From Mesocricetibacter intestinalis (GTDB lineage Bacteria; Pseudomonadota; Gammaproteobacteria; Enterobacterales; Pasteurellaceae), in contig NZ_SNYQ01000010.1 in the NCBI RefSeq assembly GCF_004363295.1, forward strand, positions 1 through 59,562: 59,562 nt of DNA. Reading direction: 5' to 3'. The position numbers and the translations under genes were made by a program. The notes beneath the pieces were generated by a model. It was not told where the DNA came from, searched no databases, and worked only from the letters and a program-made list of their open reading frames with translations. Below, one piece after another: positions 10,108 through 19,834 of the stretch; positions within the stretch are counted from its first letter, which is position 1; each line of letters starts with the position of its first letter.

Positions 10108-11256
10108 ATGTATCAATTTAGTTTTTATAATCCGACTCGAATCGAATTCGGCGCTGAAAAAGAAAAACGGATGGGTGAGTTTATGGCTCAGTTCGGAGTG
10201 TGTAAAACACTGATTGTGTACGGCAGCGAGCGCATTAAAAAATCCGGTTTATTTGATTCCGTGGTTGCCGGTTTGAAGGAGAAGGGAATTGAATTCGTCG
10301 AAATGGGCGGGATTAAAAGTAATCCGGTGTTAAGCAAAGTCAATGAAGGTATCGTCTTGGCGAAACAATTCGGGGCGGACAGTATTTTAAGTATCGGCGG
10401 CGGTTCTTGTTTGGACAGCGCCAAAGCCATTGCCGCCGGCACCTGCTATGAGGGCGACGTATGGGATTTCTTTATCGGGAAGAAAGTGGAAAAAGCACTG
10501 GCGATTTTCGATATTATGACCCTTGCCGCTACCGGCAGCGAAATGAATTCCGGCGGCGTAGTAATGAATGAACAAACCTTGCAGAAATATTCAATTAAGG
10601 GCACGCCGCTGTTCCCGAAGGTTTCCGTAATCAATCCTCAACTACAGTCCACGGTTAGCCGCGATTATCTGGTGTATTCCGCGGCGGATATTATCGCCCA
10701 TTCCATTGAAGGGTATTTTACCGCCAGCATTCAACCGGAAATTATCAATATGCAAATTGAGGCGAATATTAAAACTGTGATTAAAACCACCGAGATTTTA
10801 CTTGAAAATCCTCATGATCTGGATGCGCGCGGCGATTTTGCTTGGGCGGCGACCATGGCTCTAAACGGGTTAACCTATGTCGGTACCAAAGGCGCCAGCT
10901 ATCCCAACCATATGATCGAACACGCCATGAGTGCTGTGTGCGACGTGCCGCACGGTGCGGGTTTATCTGTGGTGATGCCGGCCTGGATGAAGTGGTGGAA
11001 AAAGCGTAATCTCGCCCAGTTCGAACGTTTTGCCAGAGAAATTTTCGGATTACAGGGGGCCGATGCGGGGATTGAGGCATTAAAAGCCTGGTTTGACAAA
11101 ATCGGTACCCCGACCACATTGGCGCAACTGAAGATTGAAGGTAAGGTGCTGGAGCAGGTAATTGATAACGCGACTCAGAACGCCCTTGACTGGCAAATGA
11201 GCGATATTTATACCCGCGAAGCCATCGCCGAAGTATTTGCGCTGGCAAAAAACTAA
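10108..11256 (+). CDS. Iron-dependent (group III) alcohol dehydrogenase
   Basis: The 382-residue cytoplasmic NAD(P)H-dependent oxidoreductase reduces aldehydes to alcohols or the reverse. It has the NAD-binding SIGGGSCLDSAKAIAAG motif near residue 95 and the metal ligands expected of the family: Asp and His in ADIIAHSIEG, His in NHMIEHAMS and His in DVPHGAGL. It resembles butanol dehydrogenase/YqhD-type enzymes. I chose ATG 10108 over the in-frame GTG at 10099 because AAGGAG (10094-10099) is 8 nt from the ATG and overlaps the GTG. A role in fermentative redox balance or aldehyde detoxification is inferred. Confidence 0.88.
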   Translation: MYQFSFYNPTRIEFGAEKEKRMGEFMAQFGVCKTLIVYGSERIKKSGLFDSVVAGLKEKGIEFVEMGGIKSNPVLSKVNEGIVLAKQFGADSILSIGGGSCLDSAKAIAAGTCYEGDVWDFFIGKKVEKALAIFDIMTLAATGSEMNSGGVVMNEQTLQKYSIKGTPLFPKVSVINPQLQSTVSRDYLVYSAADIIAHSIEGYFTASIQPEIINMQIEANIKTVIKTTEILLENPHDLDARGDFAWAATMALNGLTYVGTKGASYPNHMIEHAMSAVCDVPHGAGLSVVMPAWMKWWKKRNLAQFERFAREIFGLQGADAGIEALKAWFDKIGTPTTLAQLKIEGKVLEQVIDNATQNALDWQMSDIYTREAIAEVFALAKN

Positions 11257-11276
11257 TTAAAGTGAGTTAACACGAG

Positions 11277-11315
11277 GCCCTTAGTCTAATATTTCGGCTA
11301 AGGGCGTATTTTTTA
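11277..11315 (+). terminator. Terminator after the alcohol dehydrogenase
   Basis: GCCCTTAG and CTAAGGGC form an 8-bp perfect stem, followed by a T-rich stretch. Confidence 0.85.
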
Positions 11316-11465
11316 TAGTGGAATCTTTGTTTAATACTGAAAATCAGAGCGGATTGTTAGCGGGAAAAAGGATTTTTATGTAATAATATTGCCGTTAGCT
11401 ATCGATTCGATAGGATTTATATATTATATTTATCGAAAAAGATTCAATAAACTAACATAAAATAT

Positions 11466-11482
11466 GGGGATAATATATCCCC
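11466..11482. promoter_or_regulatory. Perfect dyad in the peroxidase leader/promoter
   Basis: GGGGATA and TATCCCC flank a 3-nt centre, followed by GCGTTTTTT, about 45 bp before the start codon of the peroxidase gene. It could be an operator or an mRNA hairpin that attenuates transcription. No regulator is recognised. Confidence 0.45.
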
Positions 11483-11527
11483 GCGTTTTTTCTCACTGTT
11501 ACAACAATATCCATGGAGGATTGCTTT

Positions 11528-12922
11528 ATGAAAAAGCTCGTGTTGCTAGGAACAGCCGTTGCCGTAGCAGGTTATTTAGGCACGGTAGCCTATCTTAATC
11601 AATTTGATAAACGGCAGGCCGAAACCTTATTGAGTGCCAGTTCGCTACAGGATCCGCAACAGCGTGCGGTAGCGCAAATTCTGTATAAAAACGGTTGCCA
11701 GTATTGTCATACCCCCTCAGCGGAATTACCCGCCTATAAGCATGTTCCCGGTATTAGCGGGCAAATGCGCCAAGATATCGCCGAGGGTAATCGTGTCTTT
11801 CGTTTAGATCGCTTATTTGAAGGTATGCAGGATCCGGATAAACTTTCCGAAGCGGATCTGGCAAAACTTGAGCGCGTGCTTTTAAACGACGAAATGCCGA
11901 TTTCCAGCTTCCTGCATTTGCACTGGGGTTCACGCCCCGACGAAGAGGAAAAAGCGATCTTATTTGACTGGATTCATGCCCAACGCGCCGCTCATTTCTT
12001 ACCGAAGCTCGTTGAGGGCGCGGATGCCGCTCGTTTCGTACAGCCAATACCGGATAAGCTACCTACTGATCCGGCACAGGTGGCTTTGGGTGAAAAGCTT
12101 TATCATGATACACGTCTCTCTAAAGACGGAACGGTTTCCTGCCACAGCTGCCATCAGCTGGATAAGGGCGGTGCCGACGGGCTGGCGACATCTACCGGGA
12201 TTTACGGGCAGAAGGGCGGAATTAACGCTCCGACGGTGTTTAACGCCGCCTTTAATAAATTGCAATTCTGGGACGGCCGTGCCAAGGATTTAGCTGATCA
12301 AGCTTCCGGCCCGCCGCTAAATCCGGTGGAAATGGGCTCCGACAGCTGGGAGCAGATTTTAGCTAAATTCTTAGCCGATGAAGAATTTAAGGCGGAGTTT
12401 TTAAGCGTATATCCGGAGATCTCACAACAGACTCTGACCCATGCCATAGCTGAATTTGAGAAAACCCTGATTACCCCGAACAGTCCTTTTGACCGTTACC
12501 TAAAAGGGGATAAAACGGCGTTAAACGATAGCCAGATCCGCGGTTATCAATTATTCCAGCAGCATAAATGTGATACCTGTCATACCGGCACTGCATTGGG
12601 CGGACAATCCTTCGAATACATGGGCTTATACGGCGATTATTTTGCCGCACGAGGTACACCGTTAACGGAAGCGGACGAAGGTCGTTATGCGAAAACCAAG
12701 GATCCGAGCGATATGCATAAGTTTAAGGTACCGACATTACGCAATGTGGCCCTGACCGCCCCTTATATGCACGACGCGCGCACCGATAAATTAGACGAAG
12801 CGGTTCGTATTATGCTGCAATTCCAAAGCGGTAGCAAAGTGGTGGAAAGCGAAGTACAGGATATAACTAATTTCTTACATAGCCTGACCGGCGAACTGCA
12901 TGGTAAATCCTTAGCGAAGTAA
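11528..12922 (+). CDS. ccp: Triheme cytochrome c / quinol peroxidase (YhjA/QPO type)
   Basis: The 464-residue protein reduces hydrogen peroxide to water in the periplasm. It carries three CXXCH haem c motifs at C57-C60-H61, C205-C208-H209 and C348-C351-H352. The last two belong to the classic di-haem peroxidase core. The extra N-terminal one matches E. coli YhjA and Aggregatibacter quinol peroxidase, which take electrons from the quinol pool. An N-terminal hydrophobic helix (about residues 4-24) is a signal anchor. ATG 11528 is chosen over the upstream in-frame ATG 11513 because GGAGGA (11515-11520) is 7 nt before it. Haem attachment would need a cytochrome c maturation system elsewhere. Confidence 0.93.
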   Translation: MKKLVLLGTAVAVAGYLGTVAYLNQFDKRQAETLLSASSLQDPQQRAVAQILYKNGCQYCHTPSAELPAYKHVPGISGQMRQDIAEGNRVFRLDRLFEGMQDPDKLSEADLAKLERVLLNDEMPISSFLHLHWGSRPDEEEKAILFDWIHAQRAAHFLPKLVEGADAARFVQPIPDKLPTDPAQVALGEKLYHDTRLSKDGTVSCHSCHQLDKGGADGLATSTGIYGQKGGINAPTVFNAAFNKLQFWDGRAKDLADQASGPPLNPVEMGSDSWEQILAKFLADEEFKAEFLSVYPEISQQTLTHAIAEFEKTLITPNSPFDRYLKGDKTALNDSQIRGYQLFQQHKCDTCHTGTALGGQSFEYMGLYGDYFAARGTPLTEADEGRYAKTKDPSDMHKFKVPTLRNVALTAPYMHDARTDKLDEAVRIMLQFQSGSKVVESEVQDITNFLHSLTGELHGKSLAK

Positions 12923-13030
12923 AGCGCCCTTAGCGCTTGTAGTGCTACCTGATAGCGACTTATTTTCTTGTTTAGCTTTATAAGTGGGGACGAATTCGGT
13001 AAAGACGGCGGCACAGAATAACTGAAAGTA

Positions 13031-13062
13031 AATGCCCTTGGCCTATTGAGGCGAAGGGCATT
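13031..13062. terminator. Hairpin between convergent peroxidase and glpC genes
   Basis: AATGCCCTT and AAGGGCATT pair across a 14-nt loop between convergent genes. It could serve either strand, though T-runs are weak. Confidence 0.55.
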
Positions 13063-13160
13063 ATATTATCCGGCATCGGTTAACAGATGAGAAAACTTTC
13101 CGATTTTAGACCGCTCTTTTTGTTCGGATTCGGTTGCAGCAGTGCGGTCATTCGGCCTGC

Positions 13161-14432
13161 TTATTTCAGCGCCATGGCAAGTAGGGTTATCGGATGAATA
13201 CAGGTAACCTCGGAAGACATATCAATTTGCCATTTACAGGTCTGGCATTCGGAGATGACATAATCAAAACCGCCCTGATTAATATGTTCAAACAGCGTTT
13301 TCCCGATAGCCTGAGACACCTCATAGTTTTCCGCCTTAAATCCGTAGGTTCCGGCAATACCGCAACATTGCGAAGGCAGCATTATCACTTCCAGCCCCGG
13401 AATCTGTTTTAACACTTCCAGCGTGTATGGCGCCCAACCGGCTTTTTCCACATGGCAGGCGGTATGATAAGCCACCCGCAGTTTAAGCGGTTTTAAGGGG
13501 AGACGTTTGCCCCGGTTAAATAATTTATACAGATAAGGGGTAACCATATGAATATGGGGTCTGACTTTGGCATTATCGATTCCCAGAATATGATGGTATT
13601 CATCACGCAGATTCAGCGTACAGCTAGAAGCTTCGCTGATTACTTCCAGCCCGTTTTCGTCCAACATTTTACCGATAAATTCCGTATTGAAACGGGCGAT
13701 TTTCTTGGCTCTTTCCGGAAAGCCGTTAACACTTAGCGGTAAACCGCAGCATTTTTCCTTTTCCAATAGGACCACGCCGATATCCATGGCGTTAAACACA
13801 TCAATCAGCTCTTTACCTAATTGCGGGTTATTATAATTAACATAACAACCGTGATAATAGGCGATTTTTTCCGGATATTCCGCCTGTTTGGCCGCCGCTT
13901 TTTTCAAATACCAGTTACGGAAGGTACCGAAAGCGTATTTGGGCAAGCTGCGTTGCTTGCTGACCTTAAGGGTTTTTTCCAACAGGAAGCGGGTGGCTTT
14001 CAGTCCGGTAACCTTATTAACAATCGGTGCCAGCGGCGTATTCAGCGAACCCATAATATCCGTATTGCTTAATACCGCATCGCGCAATTTGTGAATAAGA
14101 GGTTTATTTTGGCGATCCACATGGCTGTTACGCGCCCGTACGATAATATCGCCGATTTTTACGTCGGAAGGACAGGCAATTTCGCAACGTTTACAGTTGG
14201 TACAGTATTTGAGGGTTTCGTCATAGAAATCCGGACTTTTCAGCCGCAGGCGTTCGCCGTCCGGCCCGGATTGTTTCGGTCCCGGATAGAACGGATTACG
14301 GCGGGAAACCGGACAGACGGCGGTACAGGCGGTACATTTGATACAGCTTTCAAAACTTTCGTCCTTATGGGCTTGTGCGGCGGGGTTATTCATGTCCCGT
14401 TTCGCACTTTCAATCAATTCCTGAATATTCAT
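13161..14432 (-). CDS. glpC: Anaerobic glycerol-3-phosphate dehydrogenase subunit C
   Basis: The 423-residue iron-sulphur subunit passes electrons from GlpAB to the menaquinone pool. Two [4Fe-4S] clusters are visible: C30, C33, C36, C40 in CIKCTACTAVCP and a second set near residues 82-93 in CTNCKRCEIACP. Two cysteine-rich CCG domains follow (CCGLPL and SQCCGIAGTYG), as in heterodisulphide reductase-like proteins. It is the last gene of glpABC. Its start overlaps the glpB stop in TAATG, indicating translational coupling. Confidence 0.97.
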   Translation of the reverse strand: MNIQELIESAKRDMNNPAAQAHKDESFESCIKCTACTAVCPVSRRNPFYPGPKQSGPDGERLRLKSPDFYDETLKYCTNCKRCEIACPSDVKIGDIIVRARNSHVDRQNKPLIHKLRDAVLSNTDIMGSLNTPLAPIVNKVTGLKATRFLLEKTLKVSKQRSLPKYAFGTFRNWYLKKAAAKQAEYPEKIAYYHGCYVNYNNPQLGKELIDVFNAMDIGVVLLEKEKCCGLPLSVNGFPERAKKIARFNTEFIGKMLDENGLEVISEASSCTLNLRDEYHHILGIDNAKVRPHIHMVTPYLYKLFNRGKRLPLKPLKLRVAYHTACHVEKAGWAPYTLEVLKQIPGLEVIMLPSQCCGIAGTYGFKAENYEVSQAIGKTLFEHINQGGFDYVISECQTCKWQIDMSSEVTCIHPITLLAMALK

Positions 14433-15715
14433 TACATTCCCCCGATTCGTTCCGCCGCAATCAGCGCCGTTACTACGGCAACACCGGCGCCACAGCCCAA
14501 TTCAATGGCATTATAACCGCCGATAACACTGCCCGCCGCATATAAATTCGGTAAAAAACGACCGCTCTTTTGTACCTGGCAATGGGCGTTAATTATTACT
14601 CCCGCCGCTTGATAAGGCTGCGGAGAAGAGAAACGTTTATGGGTCCAGGAAAAACGATCCTGCGCCCGGAATTGTTCGGTTTCGATAATATCCGCATCAA
14701 ATACAGGTTCACGGATTCGCTCAAATTCGGCGCTTAAACCGTTGCTGAAAAAACCGCCCGCAGCGAGTACGAAATTTTCTGCGGCAATGGGTTCTTCCTG
14801 ATGTAAGCGGGTATAAACACAGGCTACTTTATCACCTTCGAATTCGGCGCGTAGCGCGCGGTCGCCGTTTAGCATCATACCGCCCAGTTTTTCAAAGCGG
14901 TAGCTCAGTTGCTTATGCTGGCGGATACCCAGTAATGAAGGCGGTAGAGTCGGCAGTTCGTATAATGCCAAGCCTGTGGCCTGTTTCAGCCCGTTAAACA
15001 GAGATTGATCATCCAGTCCGAAACAGGCGGGCAGGAATACCGCTTCCGCATCACCGGCGGCCTGTTTGATTTCCGCCGCCAGTTCATCAAAGGAAAGCTT
15101 ATGTTCTAAGAGTTGAGCGATATTGACGCTGCGAAATTCACGGGCATCACGGCGTAGCTGATCCAGTTCCGGAATATTTAGAAAGCCGCTTGAAAATTGG
15201 CAGTGGGCGAATTGCGGATTGAGCTGCAGATTATCGATCAGCAACTGCGGCTGAAAATCATGATAGCCTTCAATGCCTAGTACCGCAATGCGCTGATGGA
15301 TGAAGTTCTGATGATTGGTTACGGTCGGTACCGTATTCGGCGATAACCAGGCGGGGCGTAAGCCGCCGATGGCGGTAACCCTTTTGTGGTTTTCCCGAGC
15401 CGATCCCGCTAATTCCAAATTCAGCTGATGTAGGATATTTTCAAATTGTGTTGCCTTGCTTTCTACGGCTTCAATTCCCAGTACGCTGTAAGGATGCTGA
15501 GGCGCTTGTCGGCGCAGAGATTCAAATGCCGGGCGTAGAGAAGACACGGCGGAGCCGTCCGGCAGGCGGCCGAGTAAATCCATAGAACCCGAGGCGAAAT
15601 CCAGTGCGGCTTGGCCGTTATTGATAATTACACAGCGTTTGCCCTGTTCCTGCAACGCGATGCCGCAGGTTAAACCGGCAAGCCCGCCACCGATAATGAC
15701 CACATCAAAATTCAT
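14432..15715 (-). CDS. glpB: Anaerobic glycerol-3-phosphate dehydrogenase subunit B
   Basis: The 427-residue flavoprotein subunit has an N-terminal dinucleotide-binding motif ([20 protein letters not shown]) and C-terminal [21 protein letters not shown]. It forms the catalytic GlpAB dimer at the cytoplasmic face of the membrane and is needed for membrane-linked electron transfer. It overlaps glpA by 11 bp and glpC by 1 bp, so the three are one operon. Length matches the family. Confidence 0.97.
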   Translation of the reverse strand: MNFDVVIIGGGLAGLTCGIALQEQGKRCVIINNGQAALDFASGSMDLLGRLPDGSAVSSLRPAFESLRRQAPQHPYSVLGIEAVESKATQFENILHQLNLELAGSARENHKRVTAIGGLRPAWLSPNTVPTVTNHQNFIHQRIAVLGIEGYHDFQPQLLIDNLQLNPQFAHCQFSSGFLNIPELDQLRRDAREFRSVNIAQLLEHKLSFDELAAEIKQAAGDAEAVFLPACFGLDDQSLFNGLKQATGLALYELPTLPPSLLGIRQHKQLSYRFEKLGGMMLNGDRALRAEFEGDKVACVYTRLHQEEPIAAENFVLAAGGFFSNGLSAEFERIREPVFDADIIETEQFRAQDRFSWTHKRFSSPQPYQAAGVIINAHCQVQKSGRFLPNLYAAGSVIGGYNAIELGCGAGVAVVTALIAAERIGGM

Positions 15716-17387
15716 TGTTACTTACTCCTTGCGGCGCTTCGCTCGGTACATCGTTGAGACCGAGCAGACTGTAATAAATCCAGCTGGTAAATTCCGCTTC
15801 GCGCAGGGCATCACCCCAGGCAATCGGCTGAATACCACGCCAGCGTTCTTCCATAAAGGAAGCGAGTTGAGTGGTGGATTGGCGCGGCGTGGCAACTTCA
15901 AAGCGCGCCATTAAACCGGCGGCGCGGCAGGCGCAAAGTTCCGCCTGGCAGGTACCCATACCGACTCGGGTACGGCGGCGTAAATCTACCAGGTTGTTAA
16001 CATTTAACTCTTCCACCGCATAGCGGACTTCACCGGCGGTTACCGCTTCGCATTCGCACACCAGGGAACGATCCAAACGTTCTGTTTCAAGTAAACGGGT
16101 TGCACGCGAACCATGGCGGTAAACGGCGGAGTTACGAATGGTGGTTGGCAGGGAAACCACTTTTTTACTGGTTTCTTCTCGGCTTTCGCTAGAACCCGGC
16201 AGAGGACGTTCGGCGGTTTGGCATTTTTGATTATTGTTGAGTTTTTTACATACCAGATCCGTTGCCCATTCGGCCATTAAGCGGTAGGTCATCAGTTTGC
16301 CGCCGGTAATGGTAACAAAGCCATCCAGACCGTCCCGTTCGGCGTGATCAAGTAATACGATACCACGGCTGACGTTACGTCCGGAAGGATCATTGTCGGT
16401 GGCTACCAGCGGTCTGACTCCGGCATAGGCACGTAGTACGCGGGTATGGCGCAGGCTCGGTGCCAGTTTTTCCCCTTCGCGGAATAAAATATCCACTTCC
16501 TGCGGGGTAACTTCCATATTGTCGATTTGATCATAAGGAATGCGATCGGAAGTAGTGCCTATGACGCAGATGGTATCGCCCGGTACCAGAATATCGGCGT
16601 CCGCAGGTTTGCGGCAGCGGTTAATCACCAGATTGTTAATCCGGTGCCCCATCACCAGTAAGGCGCCTTTCGCCGGGAACATTCTGATTTTGAGATCGGC
16701 GTATTCGGCAATACCCTGCCCCCAGATTCCGCCGGCATTGACGACGACGGCGGCAAAGAACTGCCGTTCGACCCGGTTGCGATGATCAAAAACCTTTACG
16801 CCGATAACGCGTCCGCCTTCACGGATCAACCCCATGACTTCACAATAGGTAAAAATTTGAGCGCCGTTTTCGGCCGCATCAATCATATTGGCGGCAGTCA
16901 GGCGGAAGGGATCTACGGAACCGTCCGGCACCACAACGGCGCCGACCAGTTCGGGGTTAACCGACGGCTCCATATGTCTGGCCAGCGCCGGATCAATCGA
17001 AACCGCCTCGATACCCGATGCGTTACAGGCTTCAATAAAGGTTTTCTGATAATTCAGATCATCTTCGGGCAGAGTAATAAATAAACCTTTGGTATCGTCA
17101 ACACAATGGCGGGCGATACGTTTCAGAATCATGTTTTCTTTAATACATTCTTCGGCAGATTCTCTATCGTTAACCGCATAGCGCGCACCGCTATGTAACA
17201 GACCGTGATTGCGCCCGGTGGCTCCGGTGGCAATATCACGCCGTTCCAGCAAGATAGATTTCAGGCCGCGCAATGCGCAATCGCGGGCGACGCCGGCACC
17301 CGTCGCACCGCCACCGATAATGATAACGTCGGTGCTGATGGGTGAAAAATCACCCACATCTTTGTAAAGCTGAGATGTCATTGCCAT
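15705..17387 (-). CDS. glpA: Anaerobic glycerol-3-phosphate dehydrogenase subunit A
   Basis: The 560-residue FAD-dependent catalytic subunit oxidises sn-glycerol-3-phosphate to dihydroxyacetone phosphate under anaerobic conditions. It has the Rossmann motif [19 protein letters not shown] near residues 22-40, the [14 protein letters not shown] motif, and a C-terminal BFD-like cysteine cluster ([11 protein letters not shown] and [13 protein letters not shown]) that can hold an iron-sulphur centre. It is close to E. coli GlpA throughout, with a slightly longer N-terminus. ATG 17387 and ATG 17381 are both possible starts. GGGGG lies 4 or 10 nt upstream, so the choice is uncertain. Confidence 0.97.
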   Translation of the reverse strand: MAMTSQLYKDVGDFSPISTDVIIIGGGATGAGVARDCALRGLKSILLERRDIATGATGRNHGLLHSGARYAVNDRESAEECIKENMILKRIARHCVDDTKGLFITLPEDDLNYQKTFIEACNASGIEAVSIDPALARHMEPSVNPELVGAVVVPDGSVDPFRLTAANMIDAAENGAQIFTYCEVMGLIREGGRVIGVKVFDHRNRVERQFFAAVVVNAGGIWGQGIAEYADLKIRMFPAKGALLVMGHRINNLVINRCRKPADADILVPGDTICVIGTTSDRIPYDQIDNMEVTPQEVDILFREGEKLAPSLRHTRVLRAYAGVRPLVATDNDPSGRNVSRGIVLLDHAERDGLDGFVTITGGKLMTYRLMAEWATDLVCKKLNNNQKCQTAERPLPGSSESREETSKKVVSLPTTIRNSAVYRHGSRATRLLETERLDRSLVCECEAVTAGEVRYAVEELNVNNLVDLRRRTRVGMGTCQAELCACRAAGLMARFEVATPRQSTTQLASFMEERWRGIQPIAWGDALREAEFTSWIYYSLLGLNDVPSEAPQGVSNNEF

Positions 17388-17465
17388 GATACCCCCACAA
17401 AACTGGTAATAACCTTGAAAAAATAAGTGCTATTTTAAGCCAAATGTTCGTTTTAGAATAGTTTT

Positions 17466-17483
17466 ATGAGCGAAAAAGAAACT
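17466..17483. promoter_or_regulatory. GlpR-operator-like site upstream of glpA
   Basis: ATGAGCGAAAAAGAAACT carries the ATGAGCGAAAA half also found reversed in the glpT promoter. An ATGTTCG half-site lies nearby at 17443-17449. Assignment to GlpR is inferred from shared motif and regulon membership. Confidence 0.45.
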
Positions 17484-17487
17484 AAAC

Positions 17488-17503
17488 TGTGATAAGGTTC
17501 ACA
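17488..17503. promoter_or_regulatory. CRP-binding site upstream of glpA
   Basis: TGTGATAAGGTTCACA matches the perfect CRP core TGTGA-N6-TCACA, about 100 bp upstream of glpA. Catabolite control of glpABC is expected. Confidence 0.8.
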
Positions 17504-17563
17504 GTTTTTAACCAAAAAACATCTAAGTAAAAAGAAAAACGGGCTTTTAGGCGCAGTATCGTT

Positions 17564-17598
17564 AAAAAGCCCGAATGGCATTTCCATTCGGGCTTTTT
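17564..17598 (-). terminator. Terminator of glpQ
   Basis: AAAAAGCCCGAATGG and CCATTCGGGCTTTTT form a 15-bp perfect stem with a 5-nt loop. Minus-strand transcripts from glpQ would end in its T-run, separating glpQ from glpABC. Confidence 0.92.
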
Positions 17599-17616
17599 AA
17601 TTGTTAGTGGTTGCGT

Positions 17617-18717
17617 TTATTTTTGAGCCTTATCTTTACCGAGGAACTGTACCGCAGTATCCGGGAAATCGGTGAAGATACCCGTTGCACCGGCCTTATT
17701 CAGCAAGGCATCATACATCTGATTTACATCGCTGAAGAAATCGGGTAAAGCGTCTTTACGTACGGTATAAGGATGGACTTCCAATTTATATTTTTGCAGC
17801 TCTTTTACTAACGGGGTATAAACGATATTGCCTGCTTTGGATTTTTTATCGTCTACCAGCATATACCAGCCCGGGCCGACGCCGTCGGCATATTTGGCCA
17901 CTTCTGCCATCGCCCCTTCTTTAAACATCCAATCGTAATCGTAGTTTATCCATTTGCCTTGGGCATTTTTTTCTTCGGTTTCATGCCAGTCCGTATAGGC
18001 TACCAATTGTACCAATTTGATATCCATGCCCATTTGCGGCAGCAATTCGGTTTTAATCCGTTTTAATTCATTAAAGTCGAAGGTTTGCAGATAAACCATA
18101 TCTTCCCGGCTGTCATAGCCGTATTTTTTCAACACTGCAAGAGTGGCTTTGGCAATATCCTTACCTTCTTTATGGTGTAACCAAGGCGCTTTGATTTCCG
18201 GATAAATACCGATTTTTTTACCGGTGGATTTTTCCAGTCCCTGAATAAACTCCAGTTCGTCTTCAAAGGTATGAATTCTGAAGTGGGATTTCCACATCGG
18301 GAAACGGTTCGGATAAACCTGTTGCAGCTTACCTTCTTTATTACTGAAGTTTTCCGTCATTTCCAGGGTTTGAATTTCTTTTAAAGTAAAATCCGCAACA
18401 TAGTAGCGTCCGTCAGCACGTTTACGGTTCGGAAATTTCTTCGCTACATCGGTGAGGCCGTCCAAAAAATGATCGTGAATAACCACTAAGCGGTTATCCT
18501 TGGTCATGGCCAAATCCTGTTCTAGGTAATCGGCTTTTTGTCCGAATGCAAGGGCTTTACTTTCCAGTGTATGTTCCGGTAAGTAACCGCTTGCTCCGCG
18601 GTGAGCGATGACTAATTTATCCTTTTCTTGCATAGATTGTACCTGTGCCTGATTGGAACAAGCGGTTAATGTGGCAAGCGCTAATGCCGCCGCCAGGGTT
18701 TTCAGTTTAAATTTCAT
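17617..18717 (-). CDS. glpQ: Glycerophosphodiester phosphodiesterase lipoprotein (protein D homologue)
   Basis: The 366-residue enzyme hydrolyses glycerophosphodiesters such as glycerophosphocholine to glycerol-3-phosphate and an alcohol. The N-terminus is a lipoprotein signal with lipobox LTAC followed by SNQ, so it is tethered to a membrane by its cysteine. The GDPD motif AHRGASGYLPEHTLESK, the metal ligands in DYLEQDLAMTKD and the catalytic HDHFLDG are intact. It is very similar to H. influenzae protein D (Hpd/GlpQ), a surface lipoprotein that supplies choline for lipooligosaccharide. The start follows GAGGAAAAC. It sits downstream of glpT and a propeller-like protein, but each has spacing or terminators of its own. 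Confidence 0.96.
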   Translation of the reverse strand: MKFKLKTLAAALALATLTACSNQAQVQSMQEKDKLVIAHRGASGYLPEHTLESKALAFGQKADYLEQDLAMTKDNRLVVIHDHFLDGLTDVAKKFPNRKRADGRYYVADFTLKEIQTLEMTENFSNKEGKLQQVYPNRFPMWKSHFRIHTFEDELEFIQGLEKSTGKKIGIYPEIKAPWLHHKEGKDIAKATLAVLKKYGYDSREDMVYLQTFDFNELKRIKTELLPQMGMDIKLVQLVAYTDWHETEEKNAQGKWINYDYDWMFKEGAMAEVAKYADGVGPGWYMLVDDKKSKAGNIVYTPLVKELQKYKLEVHPYTVRKDALPDFFSDVNQMYDALLNKAGATGIFTDFPDTAVQFLGKDKAQK

Positions 18718-18792
18718 GTTTTCCTCTCTTATGGGATAGGTTTTTGCTGAACAACATAAAATACCGTACTCAAAGTGCGGTCGGAATTTGAG

Positions 18793-19704
18793 TTATTTTT
18801 TACATCTCGGGGTCATATCATAAAAATACAGTTCGCTGATTTCACGATCATAACCGGGGTAAAACCCTTTCGGCATACCCAATACGATTTGTTTGCCGCG
18901 GTTGGCATGAATAATCATTTGCCGGGTTTCGGGATTGATCGCCAAACCTTCGATTTCGCCGTAATCTTTCAGATCGTCCAGGGTGCGTTCCAATACAACT
19001 GAGGCCTGATTATGCCGATCCGAAATTTCCACTCTATACAGATGATCCGGTTCTTTTTCATCGGCGGTACCGTCGTCTGCGGTCAGATAGAGTTTGCCCT
19101 GATGGGCGAATATCCCCTGAATCCATTGAGGCACAGGTTGTAAATGTACTTTTCGTTTATATTTACCGCTGGTTAAGTCGTATTCGTATAGATAACGCCC
19201 GCTTTCTTCGCCCACCCAGGAGGCCATCCAGACGCTGTTATGTACCTTATCCACCGTAATCCCGGAAACTTCCACCTGGCCGGAGTCCGGATTGAAATCT
19301 ATTGCGCGCTTCAGCGCTAGGGTTTCGGGGTCATGTACGGCGATTTGAATATTCTTACCGACGCCGTCTTCAAACCATTCGGAAGAAACGTAGAGTTCAT
19401 TGTTGTAAATATCAATGTCGCCGATATGGTTGGCGGCTTTACTATAACCTTCGAACGGGGTTTTATTTTCATGTAGCAGTTTGCCGTTCAGATCATATTT
19501 GGCTAATGTGGTACTGCCGGATACATAGAGATATTTACCCTCGGTGGTTACTCCCTGGCGCCCCTTCACTTCTATTACTTTATTGAGCTTGTAGTTGTAT
19601 TCGGGTAATGCTTCGACCAGGGGCGATTGGCAACTGTCGGCGGAATATCCGGCGGCGGAAAACAATATACATCCGAGGACAGCGGCGATTTTACTTGCTT
19701 TCAT
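18793..19704 (-). CDS. Periplasmic propeller-like protein of unknown function in the glp cluster
   Basis: I do not recognise a named family. The 303-residue protein has a Sec signal peptide (about residues 1-22, cleavage near GYSA). The mature part contains repeated blade-like blocks (GVTTEGKYLYVSG, GDIDIYNNELYVSS, SGITVDKVHNSVWMAS, QGIFAHQGKLYLTA, EGLAINPETRQMIIHA) typical of beta-propellers such as SMP-30/YncE relatives. The mature protein has two cysteines, one near each end (in DSCQSP and PRCKK), which may form a disulphide that closes the ring. A good AAGGAAATAAAG ribosome site precedes ATG. It lies between glpT and glpQ on the same strand. A role in binding or processing glycerophosphodiesters is a guess. 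Confidence 0.75.
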   Translation of the reverse strand: MKASKIAAVLGCILFSAAGYSADSCQSPLVEALPEYNYKLNKVIEVKGRQGVTTEGKYLYVSGSTTLAKYDLNGKLLHENKTPFEGYSKAANHIGDIDIYNNELYVSSEWFEDGVGKNIQIAVHDPETLALKRAIDFNPDSGQVEVSGITVDKVHNSVWMASWVGEESGRYLYEYDLTSGKYKRKVHLQPVPQWIQGIFAHQGKLYLTADDGTADEKEPDHLYRVEISDRHNQASVVLERTLDDLKDYGEIEGLAINPETRQMIIHANRGKQIVLGMPKGFYPGYDREISELYFYDMTPRCKK

Positions 19705-19794
19705 CTTTATTTCCTTAGTTGAGTGGCGCTAAGCCTTATGTTGAAACAAGCGATGTTAAGTTTAAAAAAACTTTATGACAGTTTAACGACAAAA

Positions 19795-19830
19795 ACAAAA
19801 AAGGAAGAACCCGAGGTTCTTCCTTTTCAG
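19795..19830 (-). terminator. Terminator of glpT
   Basis: AAGGAAGAACC and GGTTCTTCCTT form an 11-bp stem with a CGA loop. The A-run on the left gives a T-run in the minus-strand transcript. Confidence 0.9.
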
Positions 19831-19834
19831 CGAA

